Origin: Methylotenera oryzisoli
Lineage (GTDB): Bacteria > Pseudomonadota > Gammaproteobacteria > Burkholderiales > Methylophilaceae
Direction: 5' to 3'
Assembly: GCA_945907735.1 (NCBI GenBank)
Contig: CAMDTL010000009.1
Coordinates: 1 to 64,000 of the forward strand
DNA length: 64,000 nucleotides
Within the stretch, counting starts at the first letter, position 1, and each line of letters begins with the position of its first letter. The position numbers and the translations under genes were made by a program. Below the pieces are notes generated by a model. That model saw only the letters and a list, made by a program, of their open reading frames with translations, was not told the DNA's origin and did not search any database. Shown here piece by piece: positions 34,481-43,598 of this stretch.

Positions 34481-35734
34481 ATGAAAAAGTATTTAATACT
34501 AGCTTGTGTCGCCTTACTCACCGTTGCGTGTGCGAAAAAAAATGTAAAACCCACGCCCAATAGCGCGCAAAATTGCGATTGTGCGCAGCTAGCCAAACCA
34601 AACGACATGGCGCCGATTCAGCTACCAGACTCGTCCAAAACTCATGGTGAAATAAAACCGACAACACTAACAAGTGCGCCAGATTACGCGCTATTAAAGC
34701 CAGCTAATTGGAGCGATATTGACGGCTTTGCAGAAGATGATTCGGCACTCACGTGGCCGGCATGGCTGCAGAGCTGTAGCACGCTCATCAATAAGCCGCA
34801 ATGGCAAACGGCTTGTGCCACCGCTAAAACGCTTAACAAGCCCAATAAACAAGCGGTTCAAGCCTATTTTGCGCAATATTTTAATGTCTATAGCGCGACT
34901 AATCAGGACGGCACAGACACTGGGCTGATTACTGGATATTACGAGCCTTTGCTTAAAGGTAGCCGCACTAAATCCAGCCAATATCCGCATCCATTATACA
35001 AACAGCCTGCGGATTTAATTTCGGTGGAATTGAGTGAAGTACATCCTGAGCTTAAAAATAAGCGTGTGCGCGGTAAATTAGTAGGCAATAAATTGGTGCC
35101 ATATCTGTCGCGCGCTGATATTGAGGCCAGCCCAGCGCCGTTGACAGGCAATGAGCTGGTGTGGATTAACGATATTATTGATGTTTTCTTTTTGCAAATT
35201 CAAGGCTCTGGCTTGGTGAAACTGGATGACGGCGAGGATATGCATGTGGGTTATGCCGATCAAAATGGGCAGGCTTATAACTCCATTGGGCGTATTTTGA
35301 TCGAACGAGGCGAGCTGAAGAAAGATAAAGCTTCGATGCAAGGCATTAAAGATTGGGCGCGTAATAATTTAGGCGAACTGCGCGATTTGCTTAATAGCAA
35401 CCCGAGTTATGTGTTTTTTAGAGAGCTGCCAGCAGGTTTGCCAGGCCCAATCGGTGCGCTTGGGGTGCCTATTTTAGCAGAGCGCAGCGTGGCAATAGAT
35501 CCCAAATATATTCCCCTAGGCGCGCCACTATTTTTATCCACCACGCAACCTAATAGCAAAATCCCGCTTAAACGCTTGATGGTGGCGCAAGATACGGGCG
35601 GCGCTATTAAAGGTGGTGCGCGTGCCGATTTTTTTTGGGGTGCGGGTAATGAGGCGGGAAAACAAGCAGGCGCGATGAAACAAACAGGAAAAATTTGGGT
35701 GTTATTACCTAAAGACTTTCAATTGCCTAAGTAA
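34481..35734 (+). CDS. mltA: Membrane-bound lytic murein transglycosylase A
   Basis: Cleaves glycan strands with formation of anhydromuropeptides. The signal peptide ends in a lipobox LTVAC, so the mature protein is an outer-membrane lipoprotein. Visible blocks are LITGYYEPLLKGSR, WINDIIDVFFLQIQGSG, and the 3D-domain end LKRLMVAQDTGGAIKGGARAD, where the Asp of the QDTGGAIKG block is catalytic. The 417 residues are slightly longer than E. coli MltA. It ends with a stop that abuts, without any gap, the stop of the opposite-strand gene. Confidence 0.94.
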   Translation: MKKYLILACVALLTVACAKKNVKPTPNSAQNCDCAQLAKPNDMAPIQLPDSSKTHGEIKPTTLTSAPDYALLKPANWSDIDGFAEDDSALTWPAWLQSCSTLINKPQWQTACATAKTLNKPNKQAVQAYFAQYFNVYSATNQDGTDTGLITGYYEPLLKGSRTKSSQYPHPLYKQPADLISVELSEVHPELKNKRVRGKLVGNKLVPYLSRADIEASPAPLTGNELVWINDIIDVFFLQIQGSGLVKLDDGEDMHVGYADQNGQAYNSIGRILIERGELKKDKASMQGIKDWARNNLGELRDLLNSNPSYVFFRELPAGLPGPIGALGVPILAERSVAIDPKYIPLGAPLFLSTTQPNSKIPLKRLMVAQDTGGAIKGGARADFFWGAGNEAGKQAGAMKQTGKIWVLLPKDFQLPK

Positions 35735-37978
35735 TTAACCTAGCCAGCCTTTTAAGCGCTTAATAAGCCGTTTTATGCCTTTTCTGCCAAGGGTGCGCTT
35801 GGTGGCGACTTTGAAATCGTACAAGTGAAATTGCAATTTATCCTGCCATCTTAACTTTCTACCAGTCAATCCAAGGTAGATGCTCATAAAGCGCTCACGA
35901 TTTCTCCAATTCAGCTTATGGCAAGCACGAGTGAGATCTGCCACGCGTAGTTTGAGCGCAGTCGGGTGGTTAAAACTGTGTAAACGCGCGGTATCGATAA
36001 GTGAGAACTCTAGTTTCTTGTTGGTCAGAATGCTGACCAAAATATTGCCCCCTGATAAATCCCTAAAGTGAACGCCACGGCTGTGCATCGTGTGACAATA
36101 GTGCGCTAATTGCGTAAAAACATCTTCTGGTGTGAGGCCTAAAAACACTGTTTCGCCGCGCGAAAATGCCGAAAACAATTGACCAATATTACAGTCTGCT
36201 GGCACATATGCACACAGAAAAAAATTCTGTTTTAGCGAGCTATCTCCAGTTTTTTCAAAATAAGCGATAGGCTGTGCCGTAGCTACGCCTCTGCGCATTA
36301 ATTCCATCGCACCATTCCAGCTACGTTTGGCTTTGCTCGGTTTAAATTTATCCAAAAACGCTTTGTGTGGATACATTTTGACTGGCTGTTTAATCGTAAT
36401 TTGTTTGGCAATGTCACGCGGATCAGCCACATTCCAAATTGCATTGCGCGCGTGGCGTAATGCAGCCGCCTTGGTCGGCGCCTGCAATTTATGCGGGTGC
36501 AGACTTTGCATGATGAGCTGGGCTTCAGCCGCATTTTTGGCGAGTATCAATCCTTGCCAATCGCCCTCTGCAAACTTGAAATATTGTGCATGTTTAATAT
36601 GCGCATGAATCGCCAAATTGAGCGCTAAAGCAGGCTTGGGTTTAGTGTTAACTTTATCATCCGCATCCCATAATAAATAAATTGGCGATTCAGTAATTAA
36701 ATCGACATTTCTATCTAAAATAGCACCGCTGCGAGTCAATATCTGGGCAGATTCTAGGGCATCTTTTGTATAAATATCCAACAAAAAAGCAACTTTCCCA
36801 TTAATCGTCCAAGCCGCGTGAATTTGCTTACCGTCACGTTTGAAATGGTGAATTTCTAAGCCATTGCTGGTAGCAAGTGTGCTCAAATATTGCGCGCCTT
36901 GAATCAATTTAGCCACAGTTTTAATCGCATCAAAACTAGGATATGGCGCGTAATTGGCTAGCGCGCCATCGGCACTTTGGTAATGAGTAACGCGCTCTAA
37001 AGGCGGGTAATCTGCCTCGCTTAATCCATCGTTGATTAAGCCTTCGCGTTGGCAGATCAGCGCCCCCCAATTGGCTTGCAGCAAGCTGCCAGAAGCGGCT
37101 AACAATAAAAAATAACGTGCAACATAGTCTGCTTGTTTTTGCTCGCCATCTGGCAATAGCCGCTGAATGCGGTAAATCGCCCAAAAAGCGACGGGTGAAA
37201 CCAGTTTTTCTACGCCAAAATCAGTGCTTATTTTTTTTAGCAGACGTGCTTTTTTAATCAAGTTATACTTAAACATAGTCGCCCAGCGATATTTAAAGAC
37301 GCGGTGATCAAAACGCTCTGGCTCAGAGACGCGCTCTGAAAATAAGTTGTTAGTGTGAATGTCTGGCAGTTGGTTTTTTTGTTTGAATGTCTTGAGAAGG
37401 CTGATGTTATAAATCGGCTCAAAATCTTGAATGTTTGGCCCCGCAAGCGAGATACCACGCGCCTTAATCTCACTATGCGCAATCTCCCATGCGCTTAAAA
37501 AGCCTGCCATGCTATAGCCTGCCCAGCGCTTGCGGTTAATGGTCGCGCCAATTTCAATGTGATTAACCTGTTTGCCGAACACATTGAGCACATCCACTAA
37601 AAACTGTTGCCAACTGGCTTGTTCCGCCGTTAGATGCATATTTTTTGCGGCTTTAAACGGCTGTAAAAGATGTAGCGCGACTTCAAAGTTTTCTTCAATC
37701 AGCCGCTTTAAAAATCGCGCGTTGTGATTTTCTAAATCGCCATAGGTAAAATCTAAACGCACACGTTGTATTTCCAGCGCGCGCAGTTGCGCAATGACAT
37801 AATTATCCACCGCAGCATCGGCATTGGTGACTACACATACCCCAATAAAATCGCTTGGAATAAAATGAGCACTGGGCGGTAAATGTCCATTTTTGATGCA
37901 TAAGCCGCCACGCAAAATATAGCTCAAGCCATCGCGGATGACTTGCCCAGTGAGCATGGACGGTTGTTTGGTGGTCAT
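35735..37978 (-). CDS. TIM-barrel/kinase-like fusion protein
   Basis: 747 residues with two parts. The N-terminal half (about 40-420) looks like a TIM-barrel glycoside hydrolase: RVRLDFTYGD, VNHIEIGATIN with Glu142 at an NE-like position, GPNIQDFEP, IHTNNLFSERVSEPE. The C-terminal part (about 540-747) is kinase-like: HFRDLSGGN with Asp640 and Asn645, then SLIDTARLHSF with Asp662, the pattern of the Kdo kinase/InaA group. The Lys and Gly-loop region is less clear. Its start overlaps the stop of the sulfatase gene by four bases, so they form an operon. A role in LPS-core or glycan modification is inference. Confidence 0.75.
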   Translation of the reverse strand: MTTKQPSMLTGQVIRDGLSYILRGGLCIKNGHLPPSAHFIPSDFIGVCVVTNADAAVDNYVIAQLRALEIQRVRLDFTYGDLENHNARFLKRLIEENFEVALHLLQPFKAAKNMHLTAEQASWQQFLVDVLNVFGKQVNHIEIGATINRKRWAGYSMAGFLSAWEIAHSEIKARGISLAGPNIQDFEPIYNISLLKTFKQKNQLPDIHTNNLFSERVSEPERFDHRVFKYRWATMFKYNLIKKARLLKKISTDFGVEKLVSPVAFWAIYRIQRLLPDGEQKQADYVARYFLLLAASGSLLQANWGALICQREGLINDGLSEADYPPLERVTHYQSADGALANYAPYPSFDAIKTVAKLIQGAQYLSTLATSNGLEIHHFKRDGKQIHAAWTINGKVAFLLDIYTKDALESAQILTRSGAILDRNVDLITESPIYLLWDADDKVNTKPKPALALNLAIHAHIKHAQYFKFAEGDWQGLILAKNAAEAQLIMQSLHPHKLQAPTKAAALRHARNAIWNVADPRDIAKQITIKQPVKMYPHKAFLDKFKPSKAKRSWNGAMELMRRGVATAQPIAYFEKTGDSSLKQNFFLCAYVPADCNIGQLFSAFSRGETVFLGLTPEDVFTQLAHYCHTMHSRGVHFRDLSGGNILVSILTNKKLEFSLIDTARLHSFNHPTALKLRVADLTRACHKLNWRNRERFMSIYLGLTGRKLRWQDKLQFHLYDFKVATKRTLGRKGIKRLIKRLKGWLG

Positions 37979-39942
37979 TTTGGCAAACGAAAGCGTTGCT
38001 CGTCGTATAACAACGCGGGTAGCAGTGAATTGGCCAACGCCTGCTGTTCGATTTCTTTGGCGTTAGTGGGGGTAGCTGCTTCAATTAAGCGCTTGGCTTT
38101 TGCATCGTAAATGCCGTGTGCCGGCGCCTTGCCCTCACGCAACACAACTACTTGGTTGCCATCCGGCGTTTGTTCCATCCAAGCAAAGTTATAGTTGTAT
38201 TGCATCATGGCGCGGCCTAAATAATCAGCTGGCTTGTTCGACACATCGTGGCCAGTCATCGGGTGTTGCGCGCTAATGCCCATCAGCGAGAGCATGGTGA
38301 CGGGCAGGTCGATTTGGCTGGCGATGCTAGTGATTTTTTTAGCTTGAATATCCGCACCTAAAATGAGGCCGGGGATATGAAAATGCTCAATCGGCACCAG
38401 CGTGTTGCCACGCACGCGAATGTCGTGATCCGCCACGATTAAAAATAAGGTGTTTTTCCAGTAAGCGCTTTTTTGCGCTTTTTCAAAAAACTGCCCGATA
38501 GCGTAGTCTGCATACTTAACAGCGTTGTTTTCAGTAGCTTTGGGCTGCTCGTATAAGTCAATACGCCCATCTGGAAACTCAAATGGTGCGTGATTTGAAG
38601 AACTGAAAGCTAGCGTGAAAAATGACTTGCCGCTGGCATGGTGTTGCAAAAGCTGCTCGTGGGTTTTATTCAGTAAATCTTCATCAGATGCGCCCCAACT
38701 ACCCACGAAAACAGGATTTTTGTAATCTTTTTGACCAATCACTTGTTGAAAGCCATTGCCCATAAAAAAGCCTTGCATATTGTCAAAATGTGTCTCGCCA
38801 CCATAGATAAATTCGGTGCTGTAGCCTTGCTTAGCTAACAATGAAGCCAGAGTGAAAAAGTTTTTTTGGCTTAAAGATAGTTTAACTGTGCTATCTGCAG
38901 GCGTAGGCTGAAAGCCCGTTACAACAGCCTCAATACCGCGTACAGAGCGGGTTCCCGTGGCATAAAGTTGTTCGAACCAAATGCCTTGTTCCTTTAGTTT
39001 TTCCAAGTTTGGAGTGACAGGTTTGCCACCTAGCGATTCCACAAAGCCAGCACCCAAACTTTCTTGTAAAATAATCACCAAATTAAGTGGTTTGTCGCGT
39101 TTAACACTGGGTGTTAAAGTTTTTAAGGTCGGAATATCAATGTCTGTTGCACCAGTGAGCTTAAAAATATCGGCTTTATCCATTTTTCCATAAATTGCGC
39201 TAGATTTACTTTCGTGCCGCAAGCTATACACCGCATAAATCACTGAGTAGCCTGAATTTAGAATGAGACTATTGACCATACTGTCTGGGGTGATGGCAAA
39301 TAGCGCTGGATTGGCGGGGCGGTGCCCAATGCTGGAGCGAATTGCAAAAGCTGTGATTAGAAATATGAGCGGCCACACCAGCCAAAGTTTTTTGTTTGAC
39401 CAATTTGGTGATGCGCTAAGCCAAGGCCGCATAAAACGCCGCATTGCCCACAGGGCAAGCAAAGTAAATCCAAGCCCAGCAAAAACATCCACCTTAAACC
39501 CGCGCCACAACATGCTAAAAACTTCGTTGGGGTATTTTAAATATTCCACAAAAATACGGTTGGGGCGTACGTCGTATTCACCAATGAAACCAGGCGTGGC
39601 AGCCTCTAAAAACACCAGTAAAACAATGGCTAAAATCACCCAAGCATAGGTAAAAATCTGCCAAAATTTAAATAAACGTTTAATGGCCAGCACAGGCGCC
39701 AGCAGCAAAGGAATGAGCGCCAGCAAGCTTAGCTGGATAATATCGACACGAATACCTTGCAATAAAATTTCAAGCAATTTACCAGTAGCAGTCACGCGCT
39801 CAAACTTCCATAACACCAGACCCAAGCGAGCGGCTGAAAGTATGATCAAGCCCAATAACAGCATGGCAATAAGCGGCGCGAAAGGCCCTAATTTATTGGC
39901 GCTGTGCCAAATAAAAGTGTGTAGATTTTTAATGAATTGCAT
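37975..39942 (-). CDS. LTA-synthase-family sulfatase (membrane phosphotransferase)
   Basis: 655 residues with five N-terminal membrane helices and a periplasmic sulfatase-fold domain. Metal and nucleophile residues are visible: Glu294 in IILQESLG, Thr331 in ATGTRS, then FSSSNHAPFEFP and VADHDIRVRG. The family transfers glycerophosphate or phosphoethanolamine head groups or opens sulfate esters; LTA synthesis itself is not expected in a Gram-negative, so the likely target is LPS or osmoregulated glucan. Coupled by a four-base overlap to the kinase-like fusion. Confidence 0.88.
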   Translation of the reverse strand: MQFIKNLHTFIWHSANKLGPFAPLIAMLLLGLIILSAARLGLVLWKFERVTATGKLLEILLQGIRVDIIQLSLLALIPLLLAPVLAIKRLFKFWQIFTYAWVILAIVLLVFLEAATPGFIGEYDVRPNRIFVEYLKYPNEVFSMLWRGFKVDVFAGLGFTLLALWAMRRFMRPWLSASPNWSNKKLWLVWPLIFLITAFAIRSSIGHRPANPALFAITPDSMVNSLILNSGYSVIYAVYSLRHESKSSAIYGKMDKADIFKLTGATDIDIPTLKTLTPSVKRDKPLNLVIILQESLGAGFVESLGGKPVTPNLEKLKEQGIWFEQLYATGTRSVRGIEAVVTGFQPTPADSTVKLSLSQKNFFTLASLLAKQGYSTEFIYGGETHFDNMQGFFMGNGFQQVIGQKDYKNPVFVGSWGASDEDLLNKTHEQLLQHHASGKSFFTLAFSSSNHAPFEFPDGRIDLYEQPKATENNAVKYADYAIGQFFEKAQKSAYWKNTLFLIVADHDIRVRGNTLVPIEHFHIPGLILGADIQAKKITSIASQIDLPVTMLSLMGISAQHPMTGHDVSNKPADYLGRAMMQYNYNFAWMEQTPDGNQVVVLREGKAPAHGIYDAKAKRLIEAATPTNAKEIEQQALANSLLPALLYDEQRFRLPK

Positions 39943-39989
39943 GGAAAGATTATGTTTAACTTAGAAGCGTAATTATACGGTGAAAGCCG

Positions 39990-41168
39990 CTATTTTTGGC
40001 GTAGCCGCTTAATTGCCAACATGCTAATGGCCAATAATATCAAGCACCCAAAGGTAAAGGTTGCCGTAACGACGGGCACATTATTTTTTTCCATTACAAT
40101 GTAAAGCCCCACCAAAACCATCATGCAGAGGTTTTCAAAAAAGTTCTGTACCGCCACTGCGTTGCCCGCACCCACTGTTGCGTGGCCGCGGGCTTGCAAT
40201 AGTGCATTTAATGGCACCACATAAAATCCACCTGCAGCGCCTATTAATATGAGTAGGCCAATGGCAGTGTACAGCTGGGTGCTATACGCAAGCAGCATAA
40301 TCAATACGCCAATTAAAATACCAGCCGGTAGCACGCGATTAATGTTTTTAAGACTAATAAAATTAGCCGCGAGCGTAGCGCCAATGGCAATACCAATCGC
40401 CACAGCAGCGCTTAAATTGGCAGGCATACTTAAATCAGGGATACTTAAAGCAACGGGCACCCACGCCACTAATAATAAGCGCAAGGTAGAGCCAGTGCCC
40501 CAAAATACGCTGGAGCCTATCAGAGAAAAGCGCGCCTCTTTGTTTAAAGATAATACTTTGAGCGCCTCAAAAAATTCTTTGGCGAGTTTAATGGGTTGAA
40601 ATTTGGTGTCTGGTCTGGCAATGGGTAAGCGCGGTATTAAGGTATTGGCAATGGCCGCTAAAAAGTAGCTGCCGCATACCGAGATTAATGCGATTGAAAC
40701 CGAAATATCAGCCAGCTTACCACCAAGTACCGCACCCAATAAAATCGCTACAATGGTCGAGCCTTCCATTAAACCATTGGCTTTGACTAATTTATCGGCC
40801 GAAACCAACTCGCTTAAAATGCCATATTTGGCAGGCGAATAGGCCGCCGCGCCTATGCCCACCATGCCATAAGCAACAAGTGGATTAACGCCCACCAACA
40901 TTGCGCCAGCGCCCAATAATTTGAGCATATTGGCAATGAGCATGACGCGCCCTTTAGGAAAGCCATCCGCAAACGGCCCAACAAAAGGCGCGAGCAAGAT
41001 GAATGCGACTACAAAAAATTCTTGTAGCATGGGAATTTGCCATGCTGGAGCAGAATAAGATTTTAACAGCGCAATTGCGGCAAAGAGCAGCGCGTTATCT
41101 GCCAGCGCAGAGATAAATTGCGCGATAAGCACTGCAATTATGCCGCGCGAGAATAAGTTATGGTGCAT
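39990..41168 (-). CDS. lplT: Lysophospholipid transporter LplT-like MFS protein
   Basis: 392 residues, about 12 membrane helices. LPLT-type signature AQFISALADNALLFAAIALL, the GPFADGFPKGR helix 2-3 loop, AAYSPAKYGILSELV and KANGLMEGSTIVAILLG are visible. It flips lysophospholipids across the inner membrane for re-acylation. The acyltransferase partner Aas, adjacent in E. coli, is not found here. Confidence 0.9.
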   Translation of the reverse strand: MHHNLFSRGIIAVLIAQFISALADNALLFAAIALLKSYSAPAWQIPMLQEFFVVAFILLAPFVGPFADGFPKGRVMLIANMLKLLGAGAMLVGVNPLVAYGMVGIGAAAYSPAKYGILSELVSADKLVKANGLMEGSTIVAILLGAVLGGKLADISVSIALISVCGSYFLAAIANTLIPRLPIARPDTKFQPIKLAKEFFEALKVLSLNKEARFSLIGSSVFWGTGSTLRLLLVAWVPVALSIPDLSMPANLSAAVAIGIAIGATLAANFISLKNINRVLPAGILIGVLIMLLAYSTQLYTAIGLLILIGAAGGFYVVPLNALLQARGHATVGAGNAVAVQNFFENLCMMVLVGLYIVMEKNNVPVVTATFTFGCLILLAISMLAIKRLRQK

Positions 41169-41219
41169 ATGTATTTTTTCTATCCGCAGCTAAATCGCTG
41201 CATCTAGGCGCATGCTAAG

Positions 41220-41411
41220 CTAGCAGCAACGCTTCACGCCTTGCCATTGACTGTCTTGATACAGCTTAAAGAAGTCTTTGCGTGACAATGCTGGCGGCGT
41301 ATCTATCGAACTGATATGAAACTCGTTATGGTGTTTAAGGTATTGATCATAAGCATTATCGCCAGATAATTGACGAATAATGTGCCAACAGTGTATGAGC
41401 GTTTTTAACAT
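41220..41411 (-). CDS. ybdD: YbdD/YjiX family small protein
   Basis: 63 residues from the ATG at 41411 (LKTLIHCWHIIRQLSGDNAYDQYLKHH, two short blocks), ending VKRCC. DUF466 proteins follow cstA in many proteobacteria and probably regulate the transporter. The ATG shares one base with the cstA stop (TAATG), giving translational coupling; a GAGAG ribosome site lies before it. A longer start at 41426 would overlap cstA more and is not conserved. Confidence 0.88.
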   Translation of the reverse strand: MLKTLIHCWHIIRQLSGDNAYDQYLKHHNEFHISSIDTPPALSRKDFFKLYQDSQWQGVKRCC

Positions 41412-43480
41412 TAATCTCTCACCCAATTATCATCTAACTGCGTTTCTGTGTGCGGCACTTCAGAGCTTATTAACACAGGCTTGCCAGATAAATGGCGACT
41501 ACAGACCAGCAGCATATCCATCATCACAATCCATAACATCACCACAAAAAATAGGGTCAGATAAGCATCCAATTGTTGATTAAAAATCAATTGCGGTGCA
41601 ACAGCAGCTTTGTCCGCTGGCAACACCCCTGCGGCTAATTTGGCACTTAAATCATTGGCGGCGGCAAAAAAACCGACGCGAATATCCTCACTAAAAATCT
41701 TTTGATACGCCGCAGTCGTGGTAATCGTCACCAGCCAAGCTAGCGGTAAGCCAGTCACCCAAGCATATTTTAATTTGCCACTTTTAACCAGAATGCCGGT
41801 AGCCACACATAATGCAATCGCCGCCAGCATTTGATTGGCAATGCCAAATAATGGCCACAGAATATTTACGCCGCCGTTCGGGTCAATGACACCGATATAC
41901 AAAAAGTAACCCCAGCCCCCTACTACGATGGCACTGGTAAATATCACTGATGGCAGGTAAGAAGTTTCACCGAGTTTTTTATTAAAGTTACCCAGCATAT
42001 CCTGCAACATAAAACGCCCCACACGCGTGCCTGCATCGAGCGTAGTGAGGATAAAAATCGCCTCAAACATAATGGCGAAGTGATACCACAGCGCCAATAA
42101 ATGCTTGCCAAAGGCGCTGCCAAAAATACTAGCCATGCCCACGGCCAAACTAGGCGCGCCACCCGTGCGTGCAAACAAACTGCTCTCCCCCATATCTTTG
42201 GCGAGCTGGTTCATTTGTTCAACCGTCACCGCATAGCCCCAACTGTTAATTTTAGCCACCGCATCAATCGCCTCTTTGCCCACCACACCTGCTGGGCTGT
42301 TAATGGCAAAAAACACGCCTGGCTCTAGTACGGTGGCGGCTATCATGGCCATAATTGCCACGAAAGATTCCAGTAACATTGCCCCATAACCAATCATGCG
42401 AATATCGCGCTCATTAGCCAGTAATTTTGGCGTAGTGCCAGAGGCTATCAGCGCGTGAAAGCCTGAAATAGCACCGCAGGCAATGGTAATAAATACAAAG
42501 GGAAACAACTTGCCGCCAAAAATAGGGCCAGTGCCATCGGTAAATTGGGTAATGGCGGGCATGTGAATATCTGGCCGCAGAATGACAATCGCCACTGCCA
42601 GCAAAATAATGGTGCCCAGTTTCATATAGGTGGATAAATAATCGCGTGGCGCCAGCAACAGCCACACCGGCAATACCGCCGCCGCAAAGCCATACACAAT
42701 AATGGCATAGGCCAATGGCAAACCGTCATGGTCAAAAAATACACGCAAGGTTGCGTTGTGGTCTATCCAGCCTCCGGCCAACACCGAGAGCAACAGCAAT
42801 ACCACACCAATCGCAGAAGCTTCTAGCACGCGCCCTGGGCGAATATTGCGCATATAAATGCCAATTAACATAGCGATGGGGATGGTGGCAGCGACGGTGG
42901 AAGTCGCCCATGGGCTATGTTTCATGGCGTTCACCACCACCAAGCCCAGCACGGCGATAAGGATAATCATGATTAAGAATGTGCCAATCAGCGCCGCCGT
43001 GCCGCCAATCACGCCTATCTCATCGCGTGCCATCTGCCCTAAGCTACGGCCATCACGACGGGTGGAGAAAAACAGCGTCACCATATCTTGCACTGCGCCG
43101 CCCAATACCGCGCCAATCAATATCCACAAGGTACCTGGTAAATAGCCAAACTGCGCCGCCAGTGTTGGCCCTACCAGCGGCCCTGGTCCAGCAATTGCGG
43201 CAAAATGATGTCCAAATACAATCCATTTATTAGTCGGCATGTAATCGCGACCGTTATCTAATCGCTCGGCTGGCGTGGCGCGCGTTTCGTCTATCAGCAA
43301 CACTTTTGCGGCAATCCACGCCGCATAAAAGCGATAGGCAATCGCATAAATACACACTGCGGCAGTAATTAGCCACAGTGCATTGATACTCTCGCCACGG
43401 TTTAACGCAATGGTACTTAGCGCAAAAGTACCCAGCAACCCAACGGCCAACCAAATAATTAATTTAAGAGTTTTATGCAT
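41411..43480 (-). CDS. cstA: Carbon starvation/pyruvate transporter CstA
   Basis: 689 residues with about 16-18 membrane helices. Conserved blocks: NGRDYMPTNKWIVFGHHFAAIAGPGPLVGPTLAAQ (two short pieces of a longer signature), GAVLGGAVQDMVTLF, SGFHALIASGTTPK and DAGTRVGRFMLQDM. CstA proteins take up pyruvate or peptides under carbon limitation. It forms an operon with ybdD. For a methylotroph this is a route for a multi-carbon substrate. Confidence 0.95.
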   Translation of the reverse strand: MHKTLKLIIWLAVGLLGTFALSTIALNRGESINALWLITAAVCIYAIAYRFYAAWIAAKVLLIDETRATPAERLDNGRDYMPTNKWIVFGHHFAAIAGPGPLVGPTLAAQFGYLPGTLWILIGAVLGGAVQDMVTLFFSTRRDGRSLGQMARDEIGVIGGTAALIGTFLIMIILIAVLGLVVVNAMKHSPWATSTVAATIPIAMLIGIYMRNIRPGRVLEASAIGVVLLLLSVLAGGWIDHNATLRVFFDHDGLPLAYAIIVYGFAAAVLPVWLLLAPRDYLSTYMKLGTIILLAVAIVILRPDIHMPAITQFTDGTGPIFGGKLFPFVFITIACGAISGFHALIASGTTPKLLANERDIRMIGYGAMLLESFVAIMAMIAATVLEPGVFFAINSPAGVVGKEAIDAVAKINSWGYAVTVEQMNQLAKDMGESSLFARTGGAPSLAVGMASIFGSAFGKHLLALWYHFAIMFEAIFILTTLDAGTRVGRFMLQDMLGNFNKKLGETSYLPSVIFTSAIVVGGWGYFLYIGVIDPNGGVNILWPLFGIANQMLAAIALCVATGILVKSGKLKYAWVTGLPLAWLVTITTTAAYQKIFSEDIRVGFFAAANDLSAKLAAGVLPADKAAVAPQLIFNQQLDAYLTLFFVVMLWIVMMDMLLVCSRHLSGKPVLISSEVPHTETQLDDNWVRD

Positions 43481-43598
43481 AGGATTAAGTATAAATCAGC
43501 ACGCGAATAATTTAATTTAATTTTGGTACAATATAGGCAACTAAAATCATCTCATGATAGTGCCAGCCTTGCTTTTGCAGGCAATGCCAGAAACAAAT

